From positions 89,367-153,366 of the forward strand of contig JASNZV010000020.1 of assembly GCA_048499455.1 (NCBI GenBank): DNA of 64,000 nucleotides, in the 5' to 3' direction. The number at the start of each line of letters is the position of its first letter. The first letter of the stretch is position 1. Under the pieces are notes generated by a model. The model did no database searches. It saw only the letters and a program-made list of their open reading frames with translations, and was not told the origin of the DNA. Source of the stretch: CFX5 sp023384495. Its GTDB lineage: Bacteria; Chloroflexota; Anaerolineae; Caldilineales; Caldilineaceae. Positions 45,702-54,947 of this stretch are shown here, in pieces. Both the position numbers and the translations under genes were made by a program.

Positions 45702-46397
45702 CTACAGACGCCAATCAGCGCCGAAAAAGAGCACAAGCCAGACGCCAATCACCAGATAGGGGGCATAGGCCAATGTCTGCCCACGGCGCCGGCTGCGGAG
45801 CAGAACGACCAGCGCGGCCACACCTCCCGCCACGACGCCCACCAGCAACGCCACCCAAAGCCCGGCCAGGCCAAGCGTCAGGCCAATGACGCCGGCGAGC
45901 TTGACATCACCCATCCCCAGCGCGCCTGGCCAGGCCAGCGCCGGGATCAGAAGGAGGCCAAAGCCGGCCAGCGCGCCATAGAGCGCGCTGATGAGCGATG
46001 GGCCGCCACCGATCCAACTGGCCATGATCAGCAGCGGTAGCGCCGCCGCCAGCATTCGATTCAAAACCCGCCGGTGCTCCAGATCGATGACGGCGACGGC
46101 CAGAAAGAACCAGGCCTGCGTGGCCAGCAACAGCCCCGAGCCCGCCGCGTCCGCTTGCCGCGCCGCCAGCCACCCCAACAGCAACGCCATCGCCCAGACC
46201 ATCAACGTCCGCGAGGGTCGTTGAGCGCTCTCGGTGCATATGCCGGTGGGCCGCCAGGGGTGGGGCAACCAGCGCGCCATCGGGCAGAACGGCCAGCGCC
46301 ATGTATCGCGCAGGGCGCGCCGGGTGGGCAAGGTGTCGGCGATCAAATTCACCAGCCAACCGGCCAGCAGACTACATGCCAACATGGGTAAGGTCAT
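45702..46397 (-). CDS. A24 prepilin peptidase (TadV/CpaA-like)
   Basis: This membrane aspartyl protease of 231 aa cuts the leader from the Flp and TadE/G-type prepilins. The two active aspartates are in VIDLEHRRVLNRM and in LGMGDVKLAGVIG (the GxGD motif). There are about seven hydrophobic segments. The N-terminal segment (WLVNLIADTLPTRRAL...WPFCP) resembles a degenerate remnant of the methylase part of PilD-type enzymes, longer than a minimal TadV. GGGAG precedes the ATG. Confidence 0.9.
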   Translation of the reverse strand: MTLPMLACSLLAGWLVNLIADTLPTRRALRDTWRWPFCPMARWLPHPWRPTGICTESAQRPSRTLMVWAMALLLGWLAARQADAAGSGLLLATQAWFFLAVAVIDLEHRRVLNRMLAAALPLLIMASWIGGGPSLISALYGALAGFGLLLIPALAWPGALGMGDVKLAGVIGLTLGLAGLWVALLVGVVAGGVAALVVLLRSRRRGQTLAYAPYLVIGVWLVLFFGADWRL

Positions 46398-46454
46398 GAT
46401 CGATCTCCCGCAAGGATTGCCCGGGCCGCAGACGAATACAAGGCGTCCCCTGCG

Positions 46455-47675
46455 CTATGCGCGCTGGCTCAAGAATGAAAGAAAGGCCGGCAGACGGTGA
46501 CTGGTCGCCTTGGGCGCGGTGGCCGGGTCGGCGGCGAGCAGGTGGGTCGCCAACTGCTGGATGCCGCGGCTGATGGGCGCCCGCGCGTGGCTGGCGACAA
46601 ACGGCACGCCACGGTTGAGCGCATAGGTGGCCAGCGGCGGGTCGGCTGGGATGCTGGCGACAATCGGCTCGCCCAAGTGCTTCTGGATCACGGCCTCGCT
46701 CAGCCCGCCGCTGACGCCGGCCTGGTTGAGCACCACATGGAGGCGACCGTGCACCTCCTTTTCGACGCGCAGCAGGTCGAGCAGTGTCCGTGTGCTATAC
46801 AGGCTTGCAATCTCTGGGCCAGTGATCATCAAGATTTCATCGGCGCGGAGCAGCACTTCGGAGAGCACAGCGTCGGCGATGGCGGCGGTGTCGACCACGA
46901 CATAGGGGGCCAGTTGTGGCAAAAAGGCGAGCGTCTGCTGCCACCGTTCGCGTTCGATCTCTGCGATCTGTGTCAACTCGTTGGGCGCCGCCAACAGCTG
47001 TATGCCCGTGTCGTGCGGCTGCAAAAGGCCTTGCACAAAATCGAGATCCATATTGGCCGTAGTCGCCAGGTTGGCCAGCGTGTGGCGCGGATGAAGATTG
47101 AGCATGAGCGACAGCCGGCTGAGGCCGTGGTGCGCCTCGGCCAGGATCACTTCGCCCTGTTGCCGCTGGCGCAGCGCCACCGCCAGGTTGACCGCCACCG
47201 TGCTACGTCCGATGCCCCCCTTTAGGCTGACCACCGCAATCACCCGTTCCTTTTTTGCTCTTCCGGCTGACGCAGACGAGATCTGTCGTACGCGCTCAAT
47301 TGTGGCGGAAAAGTGTTGCAGGACGCGCGCAATGGTGGTGAAAAAATTCTGGCCGTTGACGGGGAAGGTTACATAGTCCAAGGCGCCAGCCAACTGTGCA
47401 TCTTGCCATTCAACCACATGATTGGTGGTCGTTAGGGCAATCAGCGGCACGTAGGGAAGTTGCTGGGTTAGCTCACGCAGCAGCTCAATTGCATTCGGCA
47501 CATCGAGATCGACCAACACCAGGTCTACGGGTTGCCGTCTCAAGGCTGCGACCGGGTTGGACCGGCTAGAAAGGGTCAATGCTTTCCAGCCTTTGTCGAT
47601 GATGATTTGGGTCACTGCCTGGCTGTGCGCGGTATGTTCTGAAATTAGGGCTAACTGTAAAACTTGCTGTTCCAT
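46455..47675 (-). CDS. Pilus assembly ATPase CpaE/TadZ-like (receiver-ParA fusion)
   Basis: This protein of the MinD/ParA class, 406 aa, is thought to place the Tad apparatus in the cell. An N-terminal receiver-like domain (about 1-120: LVLVDLDVPNAIELL) is followed by a deviant Walker A, VVSLKGGIGRSTVAVNLA, and the ATPase fold (VVVDTAAIADAVL, VLNQAGVSGGLS). The signature lysine of the deviant P-loop is kept. I prefer the ATG at 47675, which has AGGTG just upstream; the GTG at 47681 lies inside that site. It is between cpaB and the peptidase. Confidence 0.9.
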   Translation of the reverse strand: MEQQVLQLALISEHTAHSQAVTQIIIDKGWKALTLSSRSNPVAALRRQPVDLVLVDLDVPNAIELLRELTQQLPYVPLIALTTTNHVVEWQDAQLAGALDYVTFPVNGQNFFTTIARVLQHFSATIERVRQISSASAGRAKKERVIAVVSLKGGIGRSTVAVNLAVALRQRQQGEVILAEAHHGLSRLSLMLNLHPRHTLANLATTANMDLDFVQGLLQPHDTGIQLLAAPNELTQIAEIERERWQQTLAFLPQLAPYVVVDTAAIADAVLSEVLLRADEILMITGPEIASLYSTRTLLDLLRVEKEVHGRLHVVLNQAGVSGGLSEAVIQKHLGEPIVASIPADPPLATYALNRGVPFVASHARAPISRGIQQLATHLLAADPATAPKATSHRLPAFLSFLSQRA

Positions 47676-47715
47676 AGACACCTACTTTTGCTCTGAGATG
47701 ATTTCCCACCTACCT

Positions 47716-48537
47716 TCAGCGCACCAGGTCGATCTTGTAGCGGTCGGCCAGATAGAACTGGTCCACCGGAATGGGGTCCTGGGCGCCGTCGTCGTCGGGC
47801 GCGCGCAGGGCGATGTCAAGCCGCCCGCCGACGTTGAGAATGTGGAGGATGGCGAGGGCGTCTTGGGTGTTGACGGCCAACAACACCGATTGGGCCTCTT
47901 TGTCGGGGGTGTAAAAGACGCCCCCTTCGTCCTTGGTCTGCACCCCCCCGATTGACTCCGCCGGGGACGATGACCCGCTCGCCATCATCGCAGGGGGGAG
48001 AATGATGGCGTGAATCTCCAGGTTCTGGAGCAGGGCAATCGTATTCGCCAGCGTTCCGCTCCCCTGGGGGCGCACGACCTCCACCTCCATGGTCGCCAGC
48101 AGGTCGATACGGTCGCCAGGCCGCATGAGACGGCTGCTGATCAGCCGGGACTGGGTGGGCACGGCCATCACCACCTTGCCGCGCTCAATGGAGAGCGAAA
48201 CCTGTTGGGTGACAATGTCGGGCGTCACCAACTGCTGGACCAAAATCGGCGCGTTGGTGTAGAGGGGGACGGTCGACATCTTGCCCACCACCTGCTCAAT
48301 GTGAATGGCGGCCCCTTCGGGCACGGATTCTGTCGGCAGGTCGCGGACCACCAGTTCTGCCGCGCTGATCGAGCGTCGAAACGGGATGTCGGCGGCGGCC
48401 ACGACCACCGGTCGGGTGACCAGCGCCGGCTTGGCGGCGACGGGCGCCACCGGTCGCAACAGGCTAAAGGTCAACACGCCAGCCAGGGCAGCCGAGACAA
48501 AGGCGCCGACCCACCAGAGAATTCCGCTCAGTTTCAT
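47716..48537 (-). CDS. cpaB: Pilus assembly protein CpaB/RcpC
   Basis: This 273-aa protein has one N-terminal helix (LWWVGAFVSAALAGVLTFSLL) and a SAF domain (ADIPFRRSISAAELVVRDLP), then the RcpC/CpaB domain with VSLSIERGKVVMAVPTQSRLISSRLMRPGDRIDLLATM. In diderms it works with the secretin; here no secretin gene is present. AAGGAAT lies about ten bases before the ATG at 48537. It is followed closely by cpaE. Confidence 0.92.
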   Translation of the reverse strand: MKLSGILWWVGAFVSAALAGVLTFSLLRPVAPVAAKPALVTRPVVVAAADIPFRRSISAAELVVRDLPTESVPEGAAIHIEQVVGKMSTVPLYTNAPILVQQLVTPDIVTQQVSLSIERGKVVMAVPTQSRLISSRLMRPGDRIDLLATMEVEVVRPQGSGTLANTIALLQNLEIHAIILPPAMMASGSSSPAESIGGVQTKDEGGVFYTPDKEAQSVLLAVNTQDALAILHILNVGGRLDIALRAPDDDGAQDPIPVDQFYLADRYKIDLVR

Positions 48538-48600
48538 GGTCTGTTTATTCCTTCCAACGATCACGGCTGTCACGCCGGAGGCGTACCCTACGAGTTTGAA

Positions 48601-49491
48601 CTATTCCGTCATCCGGACGTCGCGCACGCCGAGGTCGGCGCCACCCGCTCCAACGCTGACGCTGCGCCGGAGCGTGCGCGAAAAGTAGCCGGTCATGGTT
48701 TTGTCCTTTTTCGACGTGCTCACCACCGTGAATTCAGCAAACGTATAGACTCGATACTTCCCGTTGATTATGATGTCGTAGATGGGAATCAGGATCGCCT
48801 TGCCCTGCCACGCCGCCAGCGCATCCCAAACGCTGGCGCTGTTCATCACACCAGACGCAGCGGGGATTTGGTCGCCGATGCTCCAAAGCCCGCTGTTGCT
48901 CGGGTTGGCAATGTTCTGTTCCAACGTCTTGGCGCTGGGGTTGCCGTTCCAGCTGATCCAGCCAAAGCTGCCGGGCGCATCCTTGCCGTCATCCCACAGC
49001 GTATAGAGTTGGTCAAAGACAAAGCCATTTGGCGGGTATTTGATGGACATGGGCAGCAAGTTGTCTGCGCCGGTGATGGTGAGATACCGGGCGCTGGCCG
49101 CAGCCCGCACGGTGATGGTGTGATAGCCGATGCTGCCGGCGAAAAAGGTGTTGACCGTGCGTTGAACCGTCACCCGCACGCCGGTGTTGTTGTCGATGGC
49201 CTCCCACGCGGCGCTATCGGCGCCGTTGGCGGCGGCCAGGCTCTGCACATCGCTTGCCACCAGATCCAGCGAACCACCCAGGGCCAGGCGCTGGGCGCCG
49301 GCCAGCGCGGCGGCGTCGGCGGCGGTCTGGATGCGCCGCTGCTGCGCATAGGCGTTGCTGGCGTCGATGGCCAGGGCGGCCACGGCGATCAAGGCCGGCA
49401 GGATGACGGCTACATAGACCAAAACCGCGCCGCGCTCCTGGGCAAATCGCTGGGTGATGGTTTGGTGGATACGAATCAGTTGCTGGATCAT
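48601..49491 (-). CDS. TadG-like pilus-associated protein
   Basis: This exported pseudopilin-like protein of 296 aa begins with a short basic leader and the Tad-type helix RGAVLVYVAVILPALIAVAALAIDASNAYAQQRRIQTAADAAALAGAQRLA. This is the hallmark of the TadG N-terminal domain. The remaining 230 residues are extracellular and have no integrin/VWA motif that I can see. The start is uncertain: the ATG at 49491 is used, but one at 49503 would overlap the stop of tadE and allow coupling. Confidence 0.85.
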   Translation of the reverse strand: MIQQLIRIHQTITQRFAQERGAVLVYVAVILPALIAVAALAIDASNAYAQQRRIQTAADAAALAGAQRLALGGSLDLVASDVQSLAAANGADSAAWEAIDNNTGVRVTVQRTVNTFFAGSIGYHTITVRAAASARYLTITGADNLLPMSIKYPPNGFVFDQLYTLWDDGKDAPGSFGWISWNGNPSAKTLEQNIANPSNSGLWSIGDQIPAASGVMNSASVWDALAAWQGKAILIPIYDIIINGKYRVYTFAEFTVVSTSKKDKTMTGYFSRTLRRSVSVGAGGADLGVRDVRMTE

Positions 49492-49495
49492 GTGA

Positions 49496-49897
49496 TTACC
49501 CATAGAGCACGCGCAGGGTGACTTGTACATTCATGGGCAGCGACGGCATCCCGATGACAGCCCCGGCGAGGAGGTCGTAGGCGCCGACCACCCGCACCGT
49601 CACCGTGTCGCCGGCCTGGTATTGGGCCTTGGCTGGGGTGATGGTGACGGTGAGTTGGCCTGGGGTCAGGCCCACCCGCCCGGCTTCGGCGGTGGCGATG
49701 GCGATGGCGCCGTTGGCGTCGGTGGGGTAGGCGGCGAGCCAGCGGGCGCCCTCGCGAGCGGCGTTGTTGAGCGCAATGTAGGTGCGAAAGCCGCGCCCAA
49801 TCTCGATGGTCCCAAAGACGAGGAGCAACAGGACGGGCAACATCAGGGCAAGCTCGACCAGGCCGCTGGCCCGTTCACATTGCAATCGATTGCACAT
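49496..49897 (-). CDS. TadE-like pseudopilin
   Basis: This 133-aa pseudopilin has a leader ending in ERASGLVELALMLPVLLLLVFGTIEIGRGF, the Glu-containing helix typical of TadE. The rest is a small extracellular domain. GAGG precedes the ATG at 49897. Its stop lies next to or overlaps the tadG start. Cleavage by the A24 peptidase is expected before the helix. Confidence 0.88.
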   Translation of the reverse strand: MCNRLQCERASGLVELALMLPVLLLLVFGTIEIGRGFRTYIALNNAAREGARWLAAYPTDANGAIAIATAEAGRVGLTPGQLTVTITPAKAQYQAGDTVTVRVVGAYDLLAGAVIGMPSLPMNVQVTLRVLYG

Positions 49898-50021
49898 ACG
49901 AACCTCTTCCGGCTCCATTTCAACAAGACGCCTGCCCAGCCTGCCCCAGAAGGACAAACCGAGCAGGCGCGCCCGCGATTTTCGATACGCTACGACGAAG
50001 GCGGTGAGATACTACTGCCCC

Positions 50022-50228
50022 CTATTCTCCGAGGCCCATTTCATTGGCAACATTGCTAAAAAAGCCGCTAAATGCATCAGTCATGCCAGAGGCAAATACC
50101 CCGACAATCCCAAGGGCAATCAAAGCGATGATGAGGGCGTATTCGACCATGCCCTGGCCTTCCTCGTTGTTGGCGGTGGGGAAGTAGAGCTTATAGAGCG
50201 AGACGAGTTGTGTTGCGAGCGTATACAT
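50022..50228 (-). CDS. flp: Flp pilin
   Basis: This is the major pilin subunit of the Tad pilus, 68 aa, the usual size. The leader ends at NNEEGQGMVEYALIIALIALGIVGVF. The mature protein would start at or near the Gly of the EGQG site and keeps the Glu-Tyr (EY) pair of Flp pilins. AAGGAAT lies before the ATG at 50228. The flanking gaps on both sides are long for the locus, as expected for a highly expressed gene with its own promoter. Confidence 0.95.
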   Translation of the reverse strand: MYTLATQLVSLYKLYFPTANNEEGQGMVEYALIIALIALGIVGVFASGMTDAFSGFFSNVANEMGLGE

Positions 50229-50433
50229 GGTGTGATTCCTTTTCAATAGACTTTCAAATCGATCGGATAGCGTAGACAAACGTACTGTGATCCAGAGAAA
50301 CCGACGAACCGATATAGCAACGTTCGGACGAGCAATCGTGCAACTTTGTTGGCGTCGTTGATTGATCTTCACGCCGAAGCGAGAAAACCCAAGATAGTTG
50401 TGGCCGGCAGGCTGCCGGCGTTCCCAGGCCGGG

Positions 50434-50859
50434 TTAGCGGGTCAGCATACTGGCGCTGCCGCGGAGCGTGATGCGCCCGTCTGGGGCCAGTTGCGCAATC
50501 AGCGGCGTCATCAGGTCAAGCTCATAGGTGATCTGCACCTCCATCCGCTCGCTGGTCAACATGGCGCTGGTGATCTGCGCCCGGGCGCCATCCAGCCCCA
50601 CCAGTTTGTCTTGCACGGCGGCATCCACCCCGGCCAGGCTGACCAGGCCCGCTCGGGCGCCGGCCTGTGCTGCCGCTTGCAGCACACTGGCGGTGTAGAC
50701 GGCCCGTGAGAAGTCGATCATGCCAAAGGTGAGCAGCAACAAGAGCATCAGGATAAGCGCAAATTCCACCAGCGTTTGGCCTTGCTCCTGCTTGCCGACC
50801 GTGTGAACCGGGTGTGTGGTCGCCATGACAGCCGCCAACCTTTTCTCCTGCGCCCACAT
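50434..50859 (-). CDS. Second TadE-like pseudopilin
   Basis: This 141-aa protein has the helix EQGQTLVEFALILMLLLLLTFGMIDFSRAVYTASVLQAAAQAGARAG, the TadE pattern. GGAG lies before the ATG at 50859; the ATG at 50826 is a weaker choice. It starts 48 bases after the regulator gene and may be co-transcribed with it. Confidence 0.87.
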   Translation of the reverse strand: MWAQEKRLAAVMATTHPVHTVGKQEQGQTLVEFALILMLLLLLTFGMIDFSRAVYTASVLQAAAQAGARAGLVSLAGVDAAVQDKLVGLDGARAQITSAMLTSERMEVQITYELDLMTPLIAQLAPDGRITLRGSASMLTR

Positions 50860-50906
50860 GATGATGCTCCATCGTCGCCGACCGGCGGTCAGCATTCCCG
50901 AGCCGT

Positions 50907-51575
50907 TCAATTGAGTTGCAGATCGTTCAGGTTCACCATCCCCTTTTTGAGGGCGTACAGCGCGGCCTGAACTCGATTGTGCAACTGCAATTTGCTCAGA
51001 ATGTTGCTCACATGGGTGCTGACGGTCGCTTCGCTCAGGTAGAGCGCGGCGGCAATCACCTGATTGGATGCGCCATTGGTGATCAACTCCAGCACCTGCA
51101 TCTCGCGTTCGGTCAGCGGTGACGTTGTAATGGGCGGCGGGGCCGGCTGCTGGAAGTTGTGAACCAGCTTGTTCACCACCGAGGGCGGCCAGGCAAATTC
51201 ACCGCGATAGACGGCCTCAACCGACTTGATCAACTCTTCGGAGCCGACGTTCTTGAGAATAAGCCCCATGGCGCCAGCCTTGATCAGGGCCGAGATCTCG
51301 TCATCCGTGGCGTGCGCCGTCAAGACCAGGATGCGGGCTTCCGGGTGCTCTTGCACGATTTCACGAATCACCTCAAGGCCAGACTTGCGGGGCATATTGA
51401 GGTCGAGCAAGATCACGTCGGGCTGCAACGCCCTGGCCTTCAGCACCGCGGCCACGCCGTCGGCGGCTTCGCCAATGATCTGGATGCTCTCACCGATTTC
51501 TTCCACCATATAGCGAATACCCTGGCGGATGAATGGATGATCATCGGCGATAAGTACTTTGATATGCTTGGTCAT
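50907..51575 (-). CDS. NarL/LuxR-type response regulator at the head of the tad locus
   Basis: This two-domain regulator has 222 aa. The receiver holds Asp58 in VILLDLNMP and the acidic pair in LIADDHPF. The C-terminal LuxR-type helix-turn-helix is seen in LTEREMQVLELITNGASNQVIAAALYLSEATVSTHVSNILSKLQLHNR. GGAGGG precedes the ATG. It is the first gene of the tad string and probably controls it. No histidine kinase is adjacent. Confidence 0.92.
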   Translation of the reverse strand: MTKHIKVLIADDHPFIRQGIRYMVEEIGESIQIIGEAADGVAAVLKARALQPDVILLDLNMPRKSGLEVIREIVQEHPEARILVLTAHATDDEISALIKAGAMGLILKNVGSEELIKSVEAVYRGEFAWPPSVVNKLVHNFQQPAPPPITTSPLTEREMQVLELITNGASNQVIAAALYLSEATVSTHVSNILSKLQLHNRVQAALYALKKGMVNLNDLQLN

Positions 51576-51911
51576 GCATACCCTCCATAACCGTTACTCG
51601 GATAGGTTCTCAGCAGGCGCTGCGTAACGTTTGTTTTCATTTGCCTTCGGAGCTGTCGCTCTCGTAATCTCATTGTAAGCCGGATTCTGTTTTGCGGTAA
51701 CAGCCTCCAGCATAGTCTCTGTTTATGCCGGTAGATCAGGCGATAGATAGTCGTCGGTATAAGTGCATGTACGTCAAAAGTTGTTTTGCCCATCCACCGA
51801 AAGGCCCGTCCTACACATTTTGCCAGGGCGAGCACAGCAGTTTCGCCGATTGGCGCAGGTGTACGATGCACAAGGCCGGCGGGCGCACACGCCACGTTCG
51901 GTGGCCGCAAC
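51576..51911. other. Intergenic region between regulator and CAP gene
   Basis: No gene or repeat is recognised. It should contain the tad-locus promoter on the minus strand near 51600-51700. Confidence 0.5.
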
Positions 51912-53027
51912 CTAGCGGCGCACCAGCGGGATGTAGAGCCGATTGGTCAGATTGGCCTGGTCGAAATCGGGGGGCTGATAGGCTGTGATGGCATAGTCAA
52001 AACTTCTGGCTTGCCCATCGACGCGCACGTTGGTGATGCTCACGGCGAACGTGCTCTCGGCTGTCCGGTTGGCGGCCAACACGGCCCGCGGCGGTTCCCA
52101 GACTAGGGTATTTTCGCCGTAGCCCCGCTCTCCCGGCAACACCTGAACCGTCACGGGCTGCCCGTTGACGAGCATCGTCACGGCGGCGTCTTGGAACTCG
52201 GCGCCTGGGTAGGAGATCGACCAGCGGTCAAAGATGAGGTGATTGGGCACAAAGCCGGGTGGCGGCCAGGCGACGAAACCATCGCGCGTGGCTGGTCGTT
52301 CATCAAAATAGTGTTCGCTGTCAATCACCCACAGCGCATTGGCGGCCGCATAGCCCGCTGTTTGGGGAATGTCGCCCGTGCCCATCGCGCGCGTTTGTGG
52401 GAAGAAAATCCAGCGCCGGTGGCCGACCACATGATTGCCACCGCCTGGGTCTTCGATATACCCGTCGACCGCATCGGGTGAGCGCACGCCAAGAAAGAGG
52501 TTGGAATGGCGCGCGCCGTCATGGCCGTCGTCGGTGTAACAACGCCACTGGCGAGGGGGGCCGTGGTCAAGCGCGTTGTTCGCGCTCATCATGAGCGCGG
52601 CGGCCTGCGCCTTGCGATTATAGTCGTCGCGAAACGTCACGTCCGCCGGGACGCCAGCCATGGCGCGAAAGTAATTGATCCGCTGGAGCACGGCTGCGCG
52701 AAAACCGGGTGTGGTGTCGCCGGCCAGGCAGGCGTCATGGTTGCCATTCCAGTCTGGGGGAATATCTTGGGTGGAAACGTAGTAATTGAGATAAAAGTTG
52801 ATTGATTCCTCGCGGTTGCTCGGGTTGACCTGTAGCCCCGCGCGCGCCTGACTTGCATGCGCCGAATCCGGGTTGGACGGGTTGGGCGCCGAGGGGGGGG
52901 CGGGGGACAAATCCGCCGCAGAAAGCGGGGGCGAACCGGACAACAGTTGTACCAGGCAGAGAAAGAGAGCGATGCACAACTGTGTGCGCTTCGCAAGCAA
53001 AACGGGATAGCTACGTGTGGCTGTCAT
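51912..53027 (-). CDS. Secreted CAP/SCP-domain protein with YIPLVRR tail
   Basis: This exported protein of 371 aa has a signal peptide (RTQLCIALFLCLVQLLSG). A CAP domain (cysteine-rich secretory protein/PR-1 fold) spans about 105-260: LQRINYFRAMAGVP, RKAQAAALMMSANNALDHGPP, and the late GNHVVGHRRWIFFPQTRAMGTG. The last has the H-R-x-x-x-L/F pattern of bacterial CAP proteins. A C-terminal beta domain follows, and the tail is NRLYIPLVRR. GGAGG precedes the ATG. CAP proteins bind lipids or polymers; the role here is unknown. Confidence 0.85.
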   Translation of the reverse strand: MTATRSYPVLLAKRTQLCIALFLCLVQLLSGSPPLSAADLSPAPPSAPNPSNPDSAHASQARAGLQVNPSNREESINFYLNYYVSTQDIPPDWNGNHDACLAGDTTPGFRAAVLQRINYFRAMAGVPADVTFRDDYNRKAQAAALMMSANNALDHGPPRQWRCYTDDGHDGARHSNLFLGVRSPDAVDGYIEDPGGGNHVVGHRRWIFFPQTRAMGTGDIPQTAGYAAANALWVIDSEHYFDERPATRDGFVAWPPPGFVPNHLIFDRWSISYPGAEFQDAAVTMLVNGQPVTVQVLPGERGYGENTLVWEPPRAVLAANRTAESTFAVSITNVRVDGQARSFDYAITAYQPPDFDQANLTNRLYIPLVRR

Positions 53028-53675
53028 CGCGCCAACCTCCGATTATCTTAGGCCTTGCGCAAGCCTGGACTAGCATGTGCCCGGCCGTGAGCACTCTGGG
53101 CATAGCGCAAGATATGTTTGTCACATGATACGTTTGAATGAGAAGAACACGCCGACAGATGCCCTTCATCCCCCTTACGGGGAACAACCGATGACCCTGC
53201 GGGCGCTATACATTGCGCTGAGCGTCTATCCGTCGAGCGCTGGGGGCGCCGAGCAATGGCTCGGCTGCTCAGATTGGCGCAGAATGGGCGGATAGACCAC
53301 TATTGTTTGCGTTACACCTTGCTCTGTTTGAAAACGCGAGCTTTTTGCTTACTCGGCCAACTGTCATTTGCGTTTTCAAAGCAACCGCAGTGTAGAGTAT
53401 AGGGGTTGGCGAATTGATTGAGATCAGCTATTGGCAGAGCTTATGATTGGTCGCTGGTGGAGCAATCAGGACGCCACTCGGAGAGGAAGAGGCTCATACA
53501 ATTGGTGATCGGGCGCGAAGAATGACGTACACGTCTAGCTCCAAAGCCGAGACGTTACTTGTGAGGAGTGCATTCTTGGTGGGGACGGTGGGGAAGAGAA
53601 TCACCCCGGCGACGGGCGATGCTGCAGGGATGATGCGAACGCATGGTGAGTCAGCCCGGGGTGTGGAACGTTCGC
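53028..53675. other. Intergenic region with a family A repeat
   Basis: Apart from the repeat at 53321-53389 I recognise no gene. A plus-strand frame at 53447-53725 has no family resemblance and no good ribosome site. Confidence 0.5.
53321..53389 (+). repeat. Dispersed palindromic repeat, family A, copy 4
   Basis: This is the best-preserved copy. It runs from GCTCTGTTTGAAAACGCGAG to GCGTTTTCAAAGCAACCGCA, with terminal arms that can pair over about 12 bases. Confidence 0.8.
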
Positions 53676-53822
53676 TTACAACGTGCGCCAGGCGATCAGC
53701 ACGGCGGTGGCCAACAGCAGGGTAATCGCCAACATGCGGGTAAGCTCAGGGAGCGCTCCCTGAGCCGCTTTGCGCGACCATGAAAAGCGTGAACAGGCAT
53801 GCAGATAGATGTAGTGGGTCAT
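53676..53822 (-). CDS. Possible small membrane protein, 48 aa
   Basis: The ATG at 53822 has AAGGA about ten bases upstream. The product has a basic first half (SRFSWSRKAAQGALPELTR) and one C-terminal helix, MLAITLLLATAVLIAW. No family is recognised. The ribosome site and the layout make it plausible but not proven. Confidence 0.35.
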   Translation of the reverse strand: MTHYIYLHACSRFSWSRKAAQGALPELTRMLAITLLLATAVLIAWRTL

Positions 53823-54486
53823 GTGAGTGATATCCTTGGTGATTTCCGAATCAGGCTGCAATCCCACCTTACGGACGGGGTTTGTGTTCGATCCAGAATC
53901 GTGGTTGGGATGAGTTCTGATTACTCCCGTCTGATTGCCGCAAAGGCGCTGCATGGATAGCAGTGTATCAGACTTTCGCTGCGGGCACATCGGTAGGATG
54001 TTAAGCCGGCATCATATCTTTGTTGCACTTCCTAACGTATGCTCTGATTAGGAACCACCTCAGTTCGCTCGCCGAACACATGAGGATGCAAGCCCTCGAG
54101 ATAGCGCGCCGATGGCCTCGGTCCGACGCCAGGGAACGGGGAGAGGGCGGCGCAACGTTATCGGTAGCACTGTCGTTAACATTTGTTGTAGGCGTGACTA
54201 GGGGCTGAGATAGGTATCAGCCACTCATATTGTACAGTCGCGGACCCATCTTATAACCGATGTGAGGTCCGCAATTTCTTGCTATAATCCTTTCAATCAG
54301 TAATGCCGGTCTGTAAGGTGGGTTGCAGCGTGATTCGGAGCGGCATAAAAAGTGATGCACGCAGGGTGATGCAGCAATACGAAATCCGGTTGTTCACTAT
54401 ATGTATGCTCCAGAGTGAAACGACGGTGTATATCTGAAGTGAACAGAGGGATTCGGTATAAGATGGGATTGAAAGGAAGCAAGCTC
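53823..54486. other. Intergenic region with a hairpin and a TATAAT box
   Basis: No gene is recognised. A hairpin (GCGGACC/GGTCCGC, with inner CATC/GATG) lies at 54240-54272, and a perfect TATAAT at 54283-54288 could be the -10 box for the small gene downstream. Confidence 0.4.
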
Positions 54487-54729
54487 ATGTCACTGGGATG
54501 GATATTGTTGGTTGGGTATCTCTCTATTTCTACGCTGGCCATGGTGCTACTGTATGCAGCCTGTGTCTCGGCGAAGCGGGCCGATTCTATTATGCGTCCA
54601 AGCAGATATGACAGACAGGCTGGTGGCAACGCCCAAGAGGGCTATGGGGCAAAGGCATCACCGGCAGCCGGCGACGCGCAGCCGATGACTTTGGCGGGCG
54701 GGGCCAAAGCCTGGCGCGCCGGCACATAG
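54487..54729 (+). CDS. Small single-helix membrane protein, 80 aa
   Basis: The ATG at 54487 is preceded by AAAGGAAG. The N terminus is one helix (MSLGWILLVGYLSISTLAMV), followed by about 50 polar residues. No family is known to me. A strong terminator follows at 54836, and the chemosensory operon lies beyond it, so this is probably a separate transcript. Confidence 0.5.
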   Translation: MSLGWILLVGYLSISTLAMVLLYAACVSAKRADSIMRPSRYDRQAGGNAQEGYGAKASPAAGDAQPMTLAGGAKAWRAGT

Positions 54730-54835
54730 GCACATAGATAGACATCAATCCAGGGAGGATGCCGCCCATCCACCGGTTCGTATTGCAGTCGCTGTTGCCC
54801 ATAAGGCCTATATCTGTCATAATCCATAATCTGAC

Positions 54836-54890
54836 GTCAGGGTACGCCCGGCCAGCCCCATGCTGCGCTAGGCGTACCCTGACTGTTTTT
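54836..54890 (+). terminator. Rho-independent terminator
   Basis: The 13-base arms GTCAGGGTACGCC and GGCGTACCCTGAC are exact, and TGTTTTT follows. It ends the transcript of the small membrane protein. The rest of the 54730-55055 gap is AT-rich and should contain the cheW promoter. Confidence 0.88.
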
Positions 54891-54947
54891 GCGCGGTGGT
54901 CCAGGCTTGATTGCTGGAGCCCAGTGCGATATAAAGTAGATAAAATA

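Noticed and set aside
45702..46397. Full-length PilD-type bifunctional peptidase/methylase
   Set aside because: The cysteine pairs of the methylase-linked domain are not present; only the A24 peptidase part is supported.
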